This document shows positions 17,354 to 26,303 of a DNA stretch of 64,000 bases, piece after piece. How positions within the stretch are numbered: the stretch's first letter is position 1; each line of letters starts with the position of its first letter. A model generated the notes under the pieces. The model saw nothing but the letters and a program-made list of their open reading frames with translations. It was not told the DNA's origin and did no database searches. The position numbers and the translations under genes were made by a program. This DNA comes from Micromonospora rhizosphaerae (GTDB lineage: Bacteria > Actinomycetota > Actinomycetes > Mycobacteriales > Micromonosporaceae): contig NZ_FMHV01000002.1 of the NCBI RefSeq assembly GCF_900091465.1, positions 3,100,001-3,164,000 of the forward strand, in the 5' to 3' direction.

Positions 17354-18298
17354 GTGACCGCACTGAGCCAGACCGCCCTGCTCCTCGAACTCGAAGCCGT
17401 GGTGGAGAAGAACCTCGACCGACACCTGTCGATGGCGAAGGAGTGGTTTCCGCACGAGTACGTCCCGTGGAGCGAGGGCCGCAACTTCGACGGCCCGCTC
17501 GGCGGCGAGCCGTGGTCGGAGACCGACCGGGCCATCCCCGAGGTGGCCCGGACGGCGCTGATCGTCAACCTGCTCACCGAGGACAACCTGCCCTCGTACC
17601 ACCACGAGATCGCCACCCTGTTCGGGCGGGACGGGGCGTGGGGGAGCTGGGTGCACCGGTGGACCGCCGAGGAGGGGCGGCACGGCACCGCGATCCGCGA
17701 CTACCTCACGGTGACCCGGGCGGTCGACCCGGTGGCGCTGGAGCGGGCCCGGATGACCCACATGTCGGCGGGCTACGAGAACGCGCACGGCGACGAGGTG
17801 CTGCACTCGCTGGCGTACGTGTCGTTCCAGGAGCTGGCCACCCGGATCTCGCACCGCAACACCGGCAAGGTCACCGGCGACCCGACCTGCGAGGCGTTGC
17901 TGGCCCGGGTGGCCGCCGACGAGAACCTGCACATGGTCTTCTACCGCAACCTGCTCGGCGCGGCCTTCGAGCTGGCCCCGAGCCAGGCGATGCGGGCGGT
18001 GGCCGACGTGCTGGCCGACTTCCAGATGCCCGGGGTGGGCATCGAGGGCTTCGCCCGCAAGTCGGTGGCGATCGCCCTGGCCGGCATCTACGACCTGCGG
18101 CAGCACCGCGACGACGTGGTCGTCCCGGTGCTTCGCCAGTGGGACGTCTGGAACGTGACCGGCCTGGACGCCGACGGCGAGGCCGCCCGCGAGCAGATCG
18201 GCGCCCACCTCGACACCCTGGACCGCTCCGCGTCCCGCTTCGAGGAGAAGCGCGCCGCCCGCGCCGCCCGCGCCGCCCGCCTCGCCGCCACGGCCTGA
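17354..18298 (+). CDS. Acyl-ACP desaturase (ferritin-like di-iron enzyme)
   Basis: 314-residue member of the fatty acid desaturase type 2 family, the soluble di-iron enzymes that put a double bond into acyl chains on acyl carrier protein, as DesA1/DesA2 do in mycobacteria. Iron-ligand motifs are LTEDNLPSYH, AEEGRHG and ADENLHMVFYRN. The end is an Arg/Ala-rich helix (EEKRAARAARAARLA). The GTG at 17354 has TAGGGAGA eight bases before it. It stands alone behind a perfect palindrome, so it is probably controlled by its own repressor according to membrane lipid state; that regulator is not next to it. Confidence 0.88.
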   Translation: MTALSQTALLLELEAVVEKNLDRHLSMAKEWFPHEYVPWSEGRNFDGPLGGEPWSETDRAIPEVARTALIVNLLTEDNLPSYHHEIATLFGRDGAWGSWVHRWTAEEGRHGTAIRDYLTVTRAVDPVALERARMTHMSAGYENAHGDEVLHSLAYVSFQELATRISHRNTGKVTGDPTCEALLARVAADENLHMVFYRNLLGAAFELAPSQAMRAVADVLADFQMPGVGIEGFARKSVAIALAGIYDLRQHRDDVVVPVLRQWDVWNVTGLDADGEAAREQIGAHLDTLDRSASRFEEKRAARAARAARLAATA

Positions 18299-18321
18299 CC
18301 CGTCCCCTCCCGCCCCGCGCC

Positions 18322-18358
18322 GGGATAGCCACGCTTTCTCGGAAGGAGTGGCTGTCCC
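18322..18358. terminator. Imperfect hairpin between convergent desaturase and thioesterase genes
   Basis: GGGATAGCCACGCTTT (18322-18337) pairs with AAGGAGTGGCTGTCCC (18343-18358) with three mismatches around TCTCG. It lies in a 118-base convergent gap and fits a shared terminator. Confidence 0.5.
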
Positions 18359-18416
18359 GCCCCGCATGACCACGCTTTCCATGAATGTGCGCGGCGGCGG
18401 CCGGCGGGCGGCGGGG

Positions 18417-18932
18417 TCAGGCCGGGGTGTCGAGGGCGAGGAGGAGGCAGCTGGAGGTGGCGTGGGCGATGAGGCGGCCCTGCGTGTCCGTCAGGCGGGC
18501 CTCGGCGAGGGCGGTGCGGCGACCGCGTTGGAGCACCGTGCCCTCGCAGCGCAGGGTGCCGCTCGCCACGGTGACCGGGCGGAGGAACTTCACGTTGAGG
18601 TCGAGCGAGGTGTAACCGACGCCGGCCGGCAGCGTGGTGTGCACGGCGCAGCCGGCGGCGGTGTCCAGCAGGGTGGAGATGACCCCGCCGTGGACCGTGC
18701 CGAGCGGGTTGTAGTGGAACTCCTGCGGCACCAGCTCCACCGCGACCCGGCCCTCGTCCGCCTCCATCCGGGCCATGTCGATCAGGTGCATCACCGGCGG
18801 GGTGGCCAGCTCGCCGGCGATCATCGCGCGGAGCAGCTCCAGGCCGCCGCGCCGGCCGATGTGCGCCGCGCTCGCCACCGGGTCGGACCAGGAGAAGGTA
18901 CGGCTGCGCGCCGGTTCCTGCGTCTGTGTCAT
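18417..18932 (-). CDS. PaaI-family acyl-CoA thioesterase (hotdog fold)
   Basis: 171-residue hotdog thioesterase. The family signature HGGVISTLLDTAAGCAVHTTLP is present, with VGYTSLDLNVKFLRPVTVASGTLRCEGTVLQRGRRTALAEARLTD behind it. Such enzymes hydrolyse acyl- or phenylacetyl-type CoA esters; the substrate is not evident. The ATG at 18932 follows GGAAGG by eight bases, better than the more upstream one in the frame. It is divergent from an HxlR regulator across 56 bases, so that regulator probably controls it. Confidence 0.85.
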   Translation of the reverse strand: MTQTQEPARSRTFSWSDPVASAAHIGRRGGLELLRAMIAGELATPPVMHLIDMARMEADEGRVAVELVPQEFHYNPLGTVHGGVISTLLDTAAGCAVHTTLPAGVGYTSLDLNVKFLRPVTVASGTLRCEGTVLQRGRRTALAEARLTDTQGRLIAHATSSCLLLALDTPA

Positions 18933-18975
18933 GGACTCAGCCTTCCAGCGCGTTGCTGAGTCTGTCAACGAGACC

Positions 18976-18991
18976 TAGCCTGGTCGGCATG
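18976..18991 (+). promoter_or_regulatory. -10 of a leaderless HxlR message
   Basis: TAGCCT at 18976-18981 lies seven bases before the ATG at 18989, the spacing of a leaderless actinobacterial transcript, and no ribosome-binding site is visible. Confidence 0.45.
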
Positions 18992-19465
18992 AGACCCGCG
19001 GCACTGGACTGGTCGGTGGAGAACTGCACCCTCGCCCGGGCGATGGCGATCCTCGGCGAGCGGTGGACCCTGGTCGTGCTCCGCGAGGTGTTCAGCGGCG
19101 TCCGCCGCTTCGACGACATGCGGGTGCGCACCGGCATCCCCCGGCAGGTGCTCGCCAACCGGCTGGCCACCCTGGTCCAAGCGGGCGTGCTGCGCCGCGA
19201 GCCGTACCGGGAGCCGGGCAGCCGGGTGCGCCACGAGTACCGGCTGACCGAGAAGGGTCTCGACCTCTGGCCGGTGCTGGTGGCGGTGCTCGGCTGGGGT
19301 GACCGCTACCTCGCCGACCCGGACGGCTCGCCGCTCAGCGTCGGGCACCGCGACTGCGGCGCCGAGGTCCAGGTGGAACTGCGCTGCGCCGACGGCCACC
19401 AGGTGACCGACCCGCGCGACGTGATCCCCAGGCCGGGCCCGGGGGCGCGCCGGCGGGTCGGCTGA
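18989..19465 (+). CDS. HxlR-family winged-helix transcriptional regulator
   Basis: 158-residue HxlR regulator. The family begins with a conserved cysteine segment, seen here as WSVENCTLARAMAILGERWTLVVLREVFSGVRRFDDMRV, followed by IPRQVLANRLATLVQAGVLRREPY as the recognition helix and wing (YRLTEKGLDLWPVLVAVLGWGD). Members often sense electrophiles or redox change through that cysteine. The extra C-terminal part contains two further cysteines (DCGAEVQVELRCADG). The ATG at 18989 is used; a start at 18926 would overlap the divergent thioesterase gene. Probable target: that thioesterase and itself. Confidence 0.85.
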   Translation: MRPAALDWSVENCTLARAMAILGERWTLVVLREVFSGVRRFDDMRVRTGIPRQVLANRLATLVQAGVLRREPYREPGSRVRHEYRLTEKGLDLWPVLVAVLGWGDRYLADPDGSPLSVGHRDCGAEVQVELRCADGHQVTDPRDVIPRPGPGARRRVG

Positions 19466-19480
19466 CCACGCCGGGATTCC

Positions 19481-20311
19481 CTACCAGCCGAAACCGTTGG
19501 CGTACGAGACGCTGGCCAGCACCGCCTGGCCGCTGGTGTTGGGGTGGAAGTAGTCCCAGCCGGAGACCTGGCTGAGCACGAACTGGTAGTTGAACACCGC
19601 GTTGCCGTCGAAGTCGCAGTTCGTGCCGTACGCGGCGCAGGCCTGGGCGAGCTGGGTGTTGTAGTCGACCACCCGCTGCCGGACCCGGGCCCGCCGGTCG
19701 ACGTCCGCCGGCGCGGTGGAGGTGGCGTTGGCCAGCATGGACTGGCAGATGCCGAAGGCCGACCAGGCGCTGAGCGCGCTGAGATTGTTCCGGCCGATGT
19801 ACCAGAGGCGGTAGATGTCCGGGATGCTGATCACGGCGACCCGGGTGTTAGGCAGGCCGGCCTTGATGCGGTTGAGGGCGCTGTCGATGTTGGCCCGGAA
19901 CGTGGTCACCGAGGTCATGGTGGACTCCGAGCTGGTGCAGGCGTCGTTGGCGCCGATGAGCATCGTGACGTACTCGACGCCCTGACTGACCGCGGTGCCG
20001 GCCTGCCCGTACATGTCCGCCGACTTGGCGCCGCTGCGGGCGTCGTTGTAGTTGCGGCCCTGGATGTTCGGGTTGACCGCGCGGATCCGCAGGTAGTGAC
20101 TGTTCACGGTGGAGTAGTCACCGGTGCTGAACGACCGCGAGGTGCAGTCGACGTACCAGCCGCAGGCGTTGAAGCCGCGGGTGATCGAGTCGCCGAGGCT
20201 GGCCATCGAGTTGGGCGGCGGCGTCGTGGCGGCGGCGGCGGGGCTGGCGGCGAGCGGGAGGAGGGCGGTGAGGCTGGCGAGGATGGCCAGCACGCGTCGG
20301 GTGAGGGTCAT
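19481..20311 (-). CDS. Secreted SGNH/GDSL hydrolase (esterase/lipase)
   Basis: 276-residue secreted hydrolase. A signal peptide is clear: MTLTRR, a hydrophobic core LAILASLTALLPLAA, and a likely cut after ASPAAAA. Block I ASLGDSITRG carries the nucleophilic serine, YVTMLIGANDAC is block III with the oxyanion-hole Asn, and WDYFHPNTSGQ is block V with the Asp-His pair. Several cysteines suggest disulfides. The family resembles streptomycete extracellular esterases acting on lipids or acetylated polysaccharides. GGAGG lies four bases before the ATG. Confidence 0.88.
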   Translation of the reverse strand: MTLTRRVLAILASLTALLPLAASPAAAATTPPPNSMASLGDSITRGFNACGWYVDCTSRSFSTGDYSTVNSHYLRIRAVNPNIQGRNYNDARSGAKSADMYGQAGTAVSQGVEYVTMLIGANDACTSSESTMTSVTTFRANIDSALNRIKAGLPNTRVAVISIPDIYRLWYIGRNNLSALSAWSAFGICQSMLANATSTAPADVDRRARVRQRVVDYNTQLAQACAAYGTNCDFDGNAVFNYQFVLSQVSGWDYFHPNTSGQAVLASVSYANGFGW

Positions 20312-20355
20312 CGTGGCCTCCGGTTCACGGGTGCCGGGATTGCGACGGTGACCGG

Positions 20356-20384
20356 ATCGTATAGATGACAGTCTGTGTCCACAA
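20356..20384 (-). promoter_or_regulatory. Promoter of the SGNH hydrolase gene
   Basis: On the minus strand TTGTGG (20384-20379) and TACGAT (20361-20356) are separated by 17 bases, a fair -35/-10 pair about 45 bases ahead of the ATG. Confidence 0.45.
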
Positions 20385-20428
20385 TGTTGCCCAGCGGTTA
20401 CGTGCGGCCGCCGGGTGAATTCGGGCAC

Positions 20429-20457
20429 TTGCTTATGATCTTAAATATCCGAATACT
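20429..20457 (+). promoter_or_regulatory. Promoter of the secreted protease gene
   Basis: TTGCTT (20429-20434), a 17-base spacer and AATACT (20452-20457) lie in a markedly AT-rich stretch, unusual for this genome, about 90 bases ahead of the protease ATG. Confidence 0.4.
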
Positions 20458-20547
20458 TCAGTCAGCCCGGCCGGCTCCCCCGCCTCGGCCGGGCCGATCC
20501 AGGGCCCTCGCCAGGAGTTGGGCCCCCACCCATCCGGGAGGCTTTTC

Positions 20548-21606
20548 ATGCGACCCACGAGGTCATCACTCCGTCGCGCCGTCACCGTCACCGTCGCCGG
20601 AACCCTGGTTGCCGGCTCGCTGCTCGGCGCGCCCGCCCAGGCCGCACCCGTCTCGCCCGCTTCCCCCGACGCCGCGGCCAGCCTGGCCGAGCGGCTCGGC
20701 GACCGCGCCGCCGGCACGTACGCCGACGCCAGCGGCAGGATGGTCGTCGCCGTCACCGACGACGCCGCGGCCCGCGAGGTCCGCGCCGCCGGCGCGACCC
20801 CGAAGATCGTCGCCCGCGGCGCCGCCGAGCTGAACCGGGCCACCGCCGAGCTGGCGCGGTTCGCGAAGATCCCGGGCACCGCCTGGTGGATCGACGCGGC
20901 CACCAACCAGGTCGTGGTCTCGGTCGACAGCACCGTCACCGGGGCCAAGCTGGACCGGGTGAAGGTCGCCGCCGCCCGCACGAACGGCGCGGTCCGAATC
21001 GAGGCCGAGGCCGGCGTGCTGAGCACCCGGATCAACGGCGGGCAGGCGATCTACGCCGGGGGCGGCGGCCGCTGCTCGCTCGGCTTCAACGTGCGGAACA
21101 GTGCCGGCACGTACTACCTCCTGACCGCCGGGCACTGCACCAACATCTCCTCGAGCTGGTACACCAACTCAAGCCAGACGACCTACATCGGCCCGCGCGC
21201 GGGCACCAGCTTCCCGGGCAACGACTACGGCATCGTGCGGTACAGCAACACCAGCCTGTCCCACCCCGGCACCGTCTACCTCTACAACGGCACCTCGCGT
21301 GACATCACCGGCGCCGGCAACGCCTACGTCGGCCAGACCGTGTGGCGCTCCGGCAGCACCACCGGCGTCCACAGCGGCTCGGTCACCGCGCTCAACGCCA
21401 CCGTCAACTACGCCGAGGGCAGCGTTTACGGCCTGATCCGCACCACCGTCTGCGCCGAGCCGGGTGACAGCGGTGGCTCGCTCTTCGCCGGCAACACGGC
21501 TCTGGGTCTCACCTCCGGCGGCAGCGGCAACTGCAGCTCCGGCGGCACCACCTACTTCCAGCCGGTCACCGAGGCGCTGAGCGTCTACGGCGTCAGCGTC
21601 TACTGA
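20548..21606 (+). CDS. Secreted trypsin-like serine protease (streptogrisin/alpha-lytic type, S1E)
   Basis: 352-residue pre-pro-protease. A signal peptide (residues 1 to about 32, ending AQA) precedes a pro-region of about 130 residues that would act as folding chaperone and inhibitor ([21 protein letters not shown] is the typical pro-domain start). The mature domain starts near [23 protein letters not shown]. The catalytic triad is visible: His in LLTAGHC, Asp in GNDYGIVRY, Ser in [16 protein letters not shown] precedes the ATG. Divergent from the SGNH hydrolase, so these are two extracellular nutrient-acquiring enzymes side by side. Confidence 0.92.
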   Translation: MRPTRSSLRRAVTVTVAGTLVAGSLLGAPAQAAPVSPASPDAAASLAERLGDRAAGTYADASGRMVVAVTDDAAAREVRAAGATPKIVARGAAELNRATAELARFAKIPGTAWWIDAATNQVVVSVDSTVTGAKLDRVKVAAARTNGAVRIEAEAGVLSTRINGGQAIYAGGGGRCSLGFNVRNSAGTYYLLTAGHCTNISSSWYTNSSQTTYIGPRAGTSFPGNDYGIVRYSNTSLSHPGTVYLYNGTSRDITGAGNAYVGQTVWRSGSTTGVHSGSVTALNATVNYAEGSVYGLIRTTVCAEPGDSGGSLFAGNTALGLTSGGSGNCSSGGTTYFQPVTEALSVYGVSVY

Positions 21607-21618
21607 TCCACCCCTCGC

Positions 21619-21649
21619 GAGCGGGCCGCCGGGTACCGGCGGCCCGCTC
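21619..21649. terminator. Perfect 14-bp hairpin after the protease gene
   Basis: GAGCGGGCCGCCGG (21619-21632) pairs with CCGGCGGCCCGCTC (21636-21649) around GTA, starting 13 bases after the stop. The rest of the 170-base gap holds only the next gene's promoter. Confidence 0.7.
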
Positions 21650-21763
21650 CGCCGTACCGGAGTCCTGCGGCGCCGGGACCGCGTGCCGTGCCCGCCGGGA
21701 CCGGCTGGCACGGCGGGGCCGCCGGTGTTCGCCGATCGCCGGACCGACCGCCGTCGACCGGGG

Positions 21764-21779
21764 TACGTTGCGCCCGGTG
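21764..21779 (+). promoter_or_regulatory. -10 of a leaderless MFS transporter message
   Basis: TACGTT at 21764-21769 is seven bases before the GTG at 21777, and no ribosome-binding site is present. Confidence 0.45.
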
Positions 21780-23384
21780 AGCGCGCCCCTGACACCCGCA
21801 CCCGACGTGCCCGCGTCGGCCTGGGCTCCGCTGCGGCTGGCCGCGTTCCGCAGCCTCTGGCTGGCGGTGCTGGCCAGCAACGTCGGCACCTGGATGCAGA
21901 CCGTCGGCGCGCAGTGGCTGCTGGTCCACCGGCCCAACGCCTCGACCCTGGTCGCCCTCGTGCAGACCGCCAGCATGCTGCCCGTACTGCTGCTCGCGCT
22001 GCCGGCCGGCGCGCTCGCCGACACCTTCGACCGGCGCCGGCTGCTGATCGCCGTCCAGTGCTTCCTGGCCGGCGTGGGCGTGCTGCTCACCGCGTTGACC
22101 GCGACCGGCCGGATGCCCCCGGCGCTGCTGCTCAGCCTCACCTTCGCGCTCGGCGTCGGGCAGGCGCTCACCCTGCCGGCCTGGCAGGCGGTGATCCCGG
22201 AGTTGGTGCCCCGGGCGCAGCTCGTCTCCGCCTCCGCGCTCGGCTCGATCAGCGTCAACCTGGCCCGTGCGGTCGGCCCGGCCGTGGCCGGTGTGCTGGT
22301 GGCCAAGGCCGGGGCGGCCGTGGTCTTCGCGGTCAACGCCGCCTCGTTCGTGATCTTCGCGCTCGCCCTGCTGCGCTGGCGGCCCGACCGGCCCGACCGC
22401 GAGACCGAGCCCGAGCGGTTCGCCGCCGCGCTACGCGCCGGCGGCCGGTACGTCCGGCACTCCCCGGTGGTCCGGCGGATCCTGCTGCGCGCCGCGCTCG
22501 TCGTGGTGCCCGGCAGCGCACTCTGGGCCCTGCTGCCGCTGGTCGCCGGCCACCGGCTCGGCCTGAGCGCCAGCGGCTACGGCCTGCTGCTCGCCGCGCT
22601 CGGCGCCGGCGCGGTGGCCGGCGCCGTCGTCCTGCCCCGGATCCGGCAGGTGTTCTCCAGCAGCCAGCGCCTGCTGCTGGCCGGGCTGCTCTACGCCGGG
22701 GTGCTGCTGGTGCTCGCGCTGGTGCCGGTGCCGGCCCTGGTGGTCGCCGCGCTGGTGCCCGCCGGGCTGGCCTGGATGACCGTGCTGTCCGGCATCAACG
22801 CCGCGATGCAGCTCTTCCTCCCCGGCTGGGTACGCGCCCGGGGCCTGTCGGTGTATCAGATGGTCTTCGCCGGCGGTCAGGCGCTCGGTGCCGTGGCCTG
22901 GGGCGCGCTGAGCGAGCTGACCAGCCTGGTCGTCGCGCTCGCCGCGGCCGGGGTGGTGATGGCGCTCGGCGCGGTGAGCGTGCTGCGCTGGCCGCTGCGG
23001 GACACCCGGGGCGTCGACCAGGACCCGGCGATCTACTGGCCGGAGCCGCACCTGGCCCTGGAGGCGCACCCGCGGACCGGGCCGGTGCTGGTCACCGTCT
23101 CCTACACCGTGCCGCCGGAACGGCAGGCTGCGTTCGTGGCAGCGATGCGGGCGGTCGGCCGGTCCCGGCGGCGTACCGGGGCGATGCGCTGGGGGCTGTT
23201 CCGGGTGGGCGAGCGGGAGCACGGCTTCGTCGAGGTCTACCAGGTGCCGTCCTGGGAGGAGCACCTCCGCCAGCACAGCGACCGGCTCACCGGGCTGGAC
23301 CGGGCGGCCGAGGAGCGCGCCCGGGCCCTCGCCGAGGGGCCGGTGGGGGTCTACCACCTGCTCCCCGCCGACCCGCAGGACTGA
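21777..23384 (+). CDS. MFS transporter of the EntS type with C-terminal ABM-like domain
   Basis: 535-residue protein. The first 400 or so residues are a major facilitator transporter of the MFS_3/EntS type, with FRSLWLAVLASNVGTWMQTVGAQWLL at the start of TM1, the loop motif GALADTFDRRRLL between TM2 and TM3, and about 12 predicted helices. After the last helix a soluble segment follows (from about residue 435): GPVLVTVSYTVPPERQAAFVAAMRAVGRSRRRTGAMRWGLFRV, like an antibiotic biosynthesis monooxygenase (ABM) ferredoxin-like domain. The family exports siderophores and drugs; the cargo is unknown. GTG 21777 chosen over TTG 21768 because of the -10 position. Confidence 0.82.
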   Translation: MSAPLTPAPDVPASAWAPLRLAAFRSLWLAVLASNVGTWMQTVGAQWLLVHRPNASTLVALVQTASMLPVLLLALPAGALADTFDRRRLLIAVQCFLAGVGVLLTALTATGRMPPALLLSLTFALGVGQALTLPAWQAVIPELVPRAQLVSASALGSISVNLARAVGPAVAGVLVAKAGAAVVFAVNAASFVIFALALLRWRPDRPDRETEPERFAAALRAGGRYVRHSPVVRRILLRAALVVVPGSALWALLPLVAGHRLGLSASGYGLLLAALGAGAVAGAVVLPRIRQVFSSSQRLLLAGLLYAGVLLVLALVPVPALVVAALVPAGLAWMTVLSGINAAMQLFLPGWVRARGLSVYQMVFAGGQALGAVAWGALSELTSLVVALAAAGVVMALGAVSVLRWPLRDTRGVDQDPAIYWPEPHLALEAHPRTGPVLVTVSYTVPPERQAAFVAAMRAVGRSRRRTGAMRWGLFRVGEREHGFVEVYQVPSWEEHLRQHSDRLTGLDRAAEERARALAEGPVGVYHLLPADPQD

Positions 23385-23427
23385 GGTGACCACAGCGGCC
23401 GCCGGGCGTGCGAAAAGCGATAACCAG

Positions 23428-23464
23428 GGCCCCTTCCCTGCACCCGTGGCAGGGTGGCGGGGCC
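23428..23464. other. Interrupted hairpin in the gap before aspS
   Basis: GGCCCC-TT-CCCTGC pairs with GCAGGG-TGGC-GGGGCC around a seven-base loop. It could be the terminator of the transporter gene or part of the aspS leader. No T-box features are visible. Confidence 0.4.
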
Positions 23465-23518
23465 GTCCTGACAGAATGCGAGGGGACGAGGAGTACCGCA
23501 GATGAGGAGACGCAAGTC

Positions 23519-25342
23519 GTGATCCGTACCCATGACGCCGGCAGCCTGCGCGCGATGGACGCCGGCACCACGGTGACGCTCGCCGGGTGGGTGGCCCGCC
23601 GGCGCGACCACGGCGGTGTCATCTTCGTCGACCTGCGCGACGGCTCCGGCGTGGTCCAGGTGGTGTTCCGCGAGGAGGACGCGCACGCGCTGCGCAACGA
23701 GTTCTGCGTGAAGGTCACCGGCGAGGTGACCCCGCGTCCGGCCGGCAACGAGAACCCGGACCTGCCGACCGGCGAGATCGAGGTGACCGCCACCGAGCTG
23801 GCGGTGCTCTCCGAGGCGGCGCCGCTGCCGCTGCCGGTGGACGACCAGATCGAGGCCGGCGACGACATCCGGCTCAAGTACCGCTACCTGGATCTGCGCC
23901 GCAGCGGCCCGGCCACCGCGATGCGGCTGCGCTCGCGGGCCAACCAGCTCGCCCGGGGCGTGCTGCACGAGCGGGACTTCCTGGAGATCGAGACGCCGAC
24001 GCTGACCCGGTCCACCCCGGAGGGCGCCCGCGACTTCCTGGTCCCGGTCCGGCTCCAGCCGGGCAGCTGGTACGCGCTGCCGCAGTCGCCGCAGCTGTTC
24101 AAGCAGCTGCTGATGGTCGGCGGCATGGAGCGGTACTACCAGATCGCCCGCTGCTACCGGGACGAGGACTTCCGCGCCGACCGCCAGCCGGAGTTCACCC
24201 AGCTCGACATCGAGATGTCCTTCGTCACCGAGGACGACGTGATCGACCTCGGCGAGGCCATCGTCTCGGCGCTCTGGTCCGACCTGGCCGACTACGAGAT
24301 CCCCCGGCCGATCCCGCGGATCACCTGGCACGACGCGATGGCCCGATACGGCTCCGACAAGCCGGACCTGCGCTACGGCGTGGAGCTGACCGAGCTGACC
24401 GACTACCTGCGCGGCACCGAGTTCCGGGTCTTCGCCGGCGCCATCGACGCCGGCGGGTACGTCGGCGCGGTGGTCATGCCGGGCGGCGCCGCGCAGAGCC
24501 GCAAGGAGCTGGACGGCTGGCAGGACTGGGCCAAGGCGCGCGGCGCGCGCGGCCTGGCGTACGTGGTGCTCGACGCCGAGACCGGCGAGGCGCGCGGCCC
24601 GGTGGCGAAGAACCTCTCCGCCGAGCACCTGGCCGGGCTGGCCGACGCGGTCGGCGCCAAGCCGGGCGACGCGATCTTCTTCGCCGCCAGCGCCAACCCG
24701 CGGGAGGCGCAGGAGCTGCTCGGCGCGGCCCGGATCGAGATCGCCAAGCGGGCCAACCTGATCGACGAGAGCGCCTGGGCGTTCTGCTGGGTGGTCGACG
24801 CGCCGATGTTCGAGCCGATCTCCGACCAGGAAGCCGGCGGGGCGGGCGGCTGGACCTCGGTGCACCACCCGTTCACCTCGCCGACCGACGAGTGGGTGGA
24901 CAGGTTCGAGGAGGCGCCGGACCGGGCGCTCGCCTACGCCTACGACATCGTCTGCAACGGCAACGAGATCGGCGGCGGCTCGATCCGTATCCACCGCAGC
25001 GACGTGCAGCGGCGGGTCTTCGACCTGCTGGGCATCACCCCGGAGGAGGCGCAGGACAAGTTCGGCTTCCTGCTGGAGGCGTTCAAGTACGGCCCGCCGC
25101 CGCACGGCGGCATCGCCTTCGGCTGGGACCGGGTCTGCATGCTGCTGTCCGGCGCGGAGTCGATCCGTGAGGTGATCGCCTTCCCGAAGACCCGGGGCGG
25201 CTTCGACCCGCTGACCGGCGCGCCGACGCCGATCACCGCGCAGCAGCGCGCCGAGGCGGGCATCGACGCCAAGCCGAAGGCCCCGACCGGGGTGCACGCC
25301 GGCACCGCCGGCCCGGTGGCGCCGGTCGCCGACCCGACCTGA
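23519..25342 (+). CDS. aspS: Aspartate-tRNA ligase
   Basis: 607-residue bacterial-type aspartyl-tRNA synthetase, charging tRNA-Asp. The N-terminal OB anticodon-binding domain includes [23 protein letters not shown]. The class II core follows ([42 protein letters not shown], the motif 2 region [30 protein letters not shown]), the GAD insertion domain, and motif 3 [13 protein letters not shown]. The GTG at 23519 has GATGAGGAGA nine bases before it; upstream in-frame ATGs lack support. Whether it also mischarges tRNA-Asn cannot be read from sequence. Confidence 0.95.
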   Translation: MIRTHDAGSLRAMDAGTTVTLAGWVARRRDHGGVIFVDLRDGSGVVQVVFREEDAHALRNEFCVKVTGEVTPRPAGNENPDLPTGEIEVTATELAVLSEAAPLPLPVDDQIEAGDDIRLKYRYLDLRRSGPATAMRLRSRANQLARGVLHERDFLEIETPTLTRSTPEGARDFLVPVRLQPGSWYALPQSPQLFKQLLMVGGMERYYQIARCYRDEDFRADRQPEFTQLDIEMSFVTEDDVIDLGEAIVSALWSDLADYEIPRPIPRITWHDAMARYGSDKPDLRYGVELTELTDYLRGTEFRVFAGAIDAGGYVGAVVMPGGAAQSRKELDGWQDWAKARGARGLAYVVLDAETGEARGPVAKNLSAEHLAGLADAVGAKPGDAIFFAASANPREAQELLGAARIEIAKRANLIDESAWAFCWVVDAPMFEPISDQEAGGAGGWTSVHHPFTSPTDEWVDRFEEAPDRALAYAYDIVCNGNEIGGGSIRIHRSDVQRRVFDLLGITPEEAQDKFGFLLEAFKYGPPPHGGIAFGWDRVCMLLSGAESIREVIAFPKTRGGFDPLTGAPTPITAQQRAEAGIDAKPKAPTGVHAGTAGPVAPVADPT

Positions 25343-25354
25343 TCTTGAGTTGGT

Positions 25355-25387
25355 GAATGGCCCGCGTCATGATGACGCGGGCCATTC
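25355..25387. terminator. aspS terminator
   Basis: GAATGGCCCGCGTCAT (25355-25370) pairs with ATGACGCGGGCCATTC (25372-25387), a 16-bp perfect inverted repeat beginning 13 bases after the aspS stop. In RNA a few central pairs would open to form the loop. TCTCAATG follows. Confidence 0.75.
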
Positions 25388-25406
25388 TCAATGTCTGGGG
25401 GACGAC

Positions 25407-26219
25407 ATGACGTTGCTCGTGGTGGGGGCCAGCGGCTTCCTCGGCACCGAGGTGTGCCGGCAGGCGGTCGCGGCGGGGCAGCGGGTGGTCGGCACGTACC
25501 ACTCCGCCGCCGTCGCGGTGCCGGGGGTGGCGGCCCGCCGGCTCGACGTCACCGACCGGTCCGCCGTCCGCGCGCTGCTGACCGAGGTACGCCCCGACGC
25601 CGTCGTCGCCACCCCCTACCGGTACGACGACTGGCGGGTCACCGCCGACGGGGCGGCCCACGTCGCGTACGCCGCCGTCGAGGCGGGCGCCCGGCTGGTG
25701 CACCTGTCCAGCGACGCGGTGCACGGCGGCCGCCCATCGCCCTACCTCGACGACGAGCCGCCCAGCCCGATCTTCCCATACGGAGCGGCGAAGGCCGCTG
25801 CGGAGACCGCGGTCCGGGCGATCGACCCTGAAGCCGCGCTGGTCCGGACCTCGCTGATCGTGGGGGAGGGGAGCAAGCAGATCCAGCTCTGCCTCGACGC
25901 GCTCGCCGGTCGGGCCGCCCTGTTCACCGACGAGCTCCGCTGCCCGATCGACGTGGTCGACCTCGCCGCCGCCGTGCTGGAGCTGGTGCCCTCGGACTAT
26001 GCCGGCCCGCTCAACGTGGCCGGACCGGACGCGGTCAGCCGCGCCGAGATGGGGTTGCTGGTGGCCCGACGGCTCGGCCTCGACCCGGTCGGGATGAAGA
26101 CGACCATCAGTGCCGCCTCCGGCCTGCTGCGCCCCACCGAGGTACGCCTCGACTCGTCCCGGGCCTCGGCGCTGCTCCGCACCCGGTTGCGCGGCATCAC
26201 CGAACTCCTCGCGGTCTGA
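25407..26219 (+). CDS. RmlD-like NAD(P)-binding reductase/epimerase
   Basis: 270-residue extended short-chain dehydrogenase resembling dTDP-4-dehydrorhamnose reductase (RmlD). It has the nucleotide-binding LLVVGASGFLGTEVC, the catalytic serine in LVHLSSDAVHGG, YGAAKAAAE as the Tyr-x-x-x-Lys pair, and the substrate segment ALVRTSLIVGEGSKQ. The ATG at 25407 follows a weak CTGGGGGAC. No sugar-biosynthesis genes are near, so its sugar substrate, or even a role in sugars, is uncertain. It stands between the aspS terminator and the ArsR operator. Confidence 0.75.
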   Translation: MTLLVVGASGFLGTEVCRQAVAAGQRVVGTYHSAAVAVPGVAARRLDVTDRSAVRALLTEVRPDAVVATPYRYDDWRVTADGAAHVAYAAVEAGARLVHLSSDAVHGGRPSPYLDDEPPSPIFPYGAAKAAAETAVRAIDPEAALVRTSLIVGEGSKQIQLCLDALAGRAALFTDELRCPIDVVDLAAAVLELVPSDYAGPLNVAGPDAVSRAEMGLLVARRLGLDPVGMKTTISAASGLLRPTEVRLDSSRASALLRTRLRGITELLAV

Positions 26220-26244
26220 GCACGCCGAATCCGCTGTCGGATCA

Positions 26245-26300
26245 TGCACAGTTTCTATGCACAACTCTTGTGCATAGAAACTGTGCACAGATATTGTGCA
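26245..26300. promoter_or_regulatory. Palindromic operator-promoter of the ArsR-type regulator
   Basis: A perfect 20-bp inverted repeat (26245-26264 and 26268-26287, spacer CTC) is built from repeated TATGCACA/TGTGCATA units, and a further TTGTGCAT follows at 26295. The -35 TTGTGC (26268-26273), an 18-base spacer and the -10 TATTGT (26292-26297) lie inside it, six bases ahead of the regulator's ATG. The layout is that of autorepression by a dimeric regulator bound at one or two sites. The low G+C of the block stands out from its surroundings. Confidence 0.7.
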
Positions 26301-26303
26301 TGC

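Noticed and set aside
20398..20470. AT-rich stretch as a sign of an inserted element or origin.
   Set aside because: It is short, has no repeats or DnaA-box series, and is better explained as the protease promoter.
23385..23518. Possible T-box in front of aspS.
   Set aside because: No specifier loop or T-box sequence is visible; only one interrupted GC hairpin.
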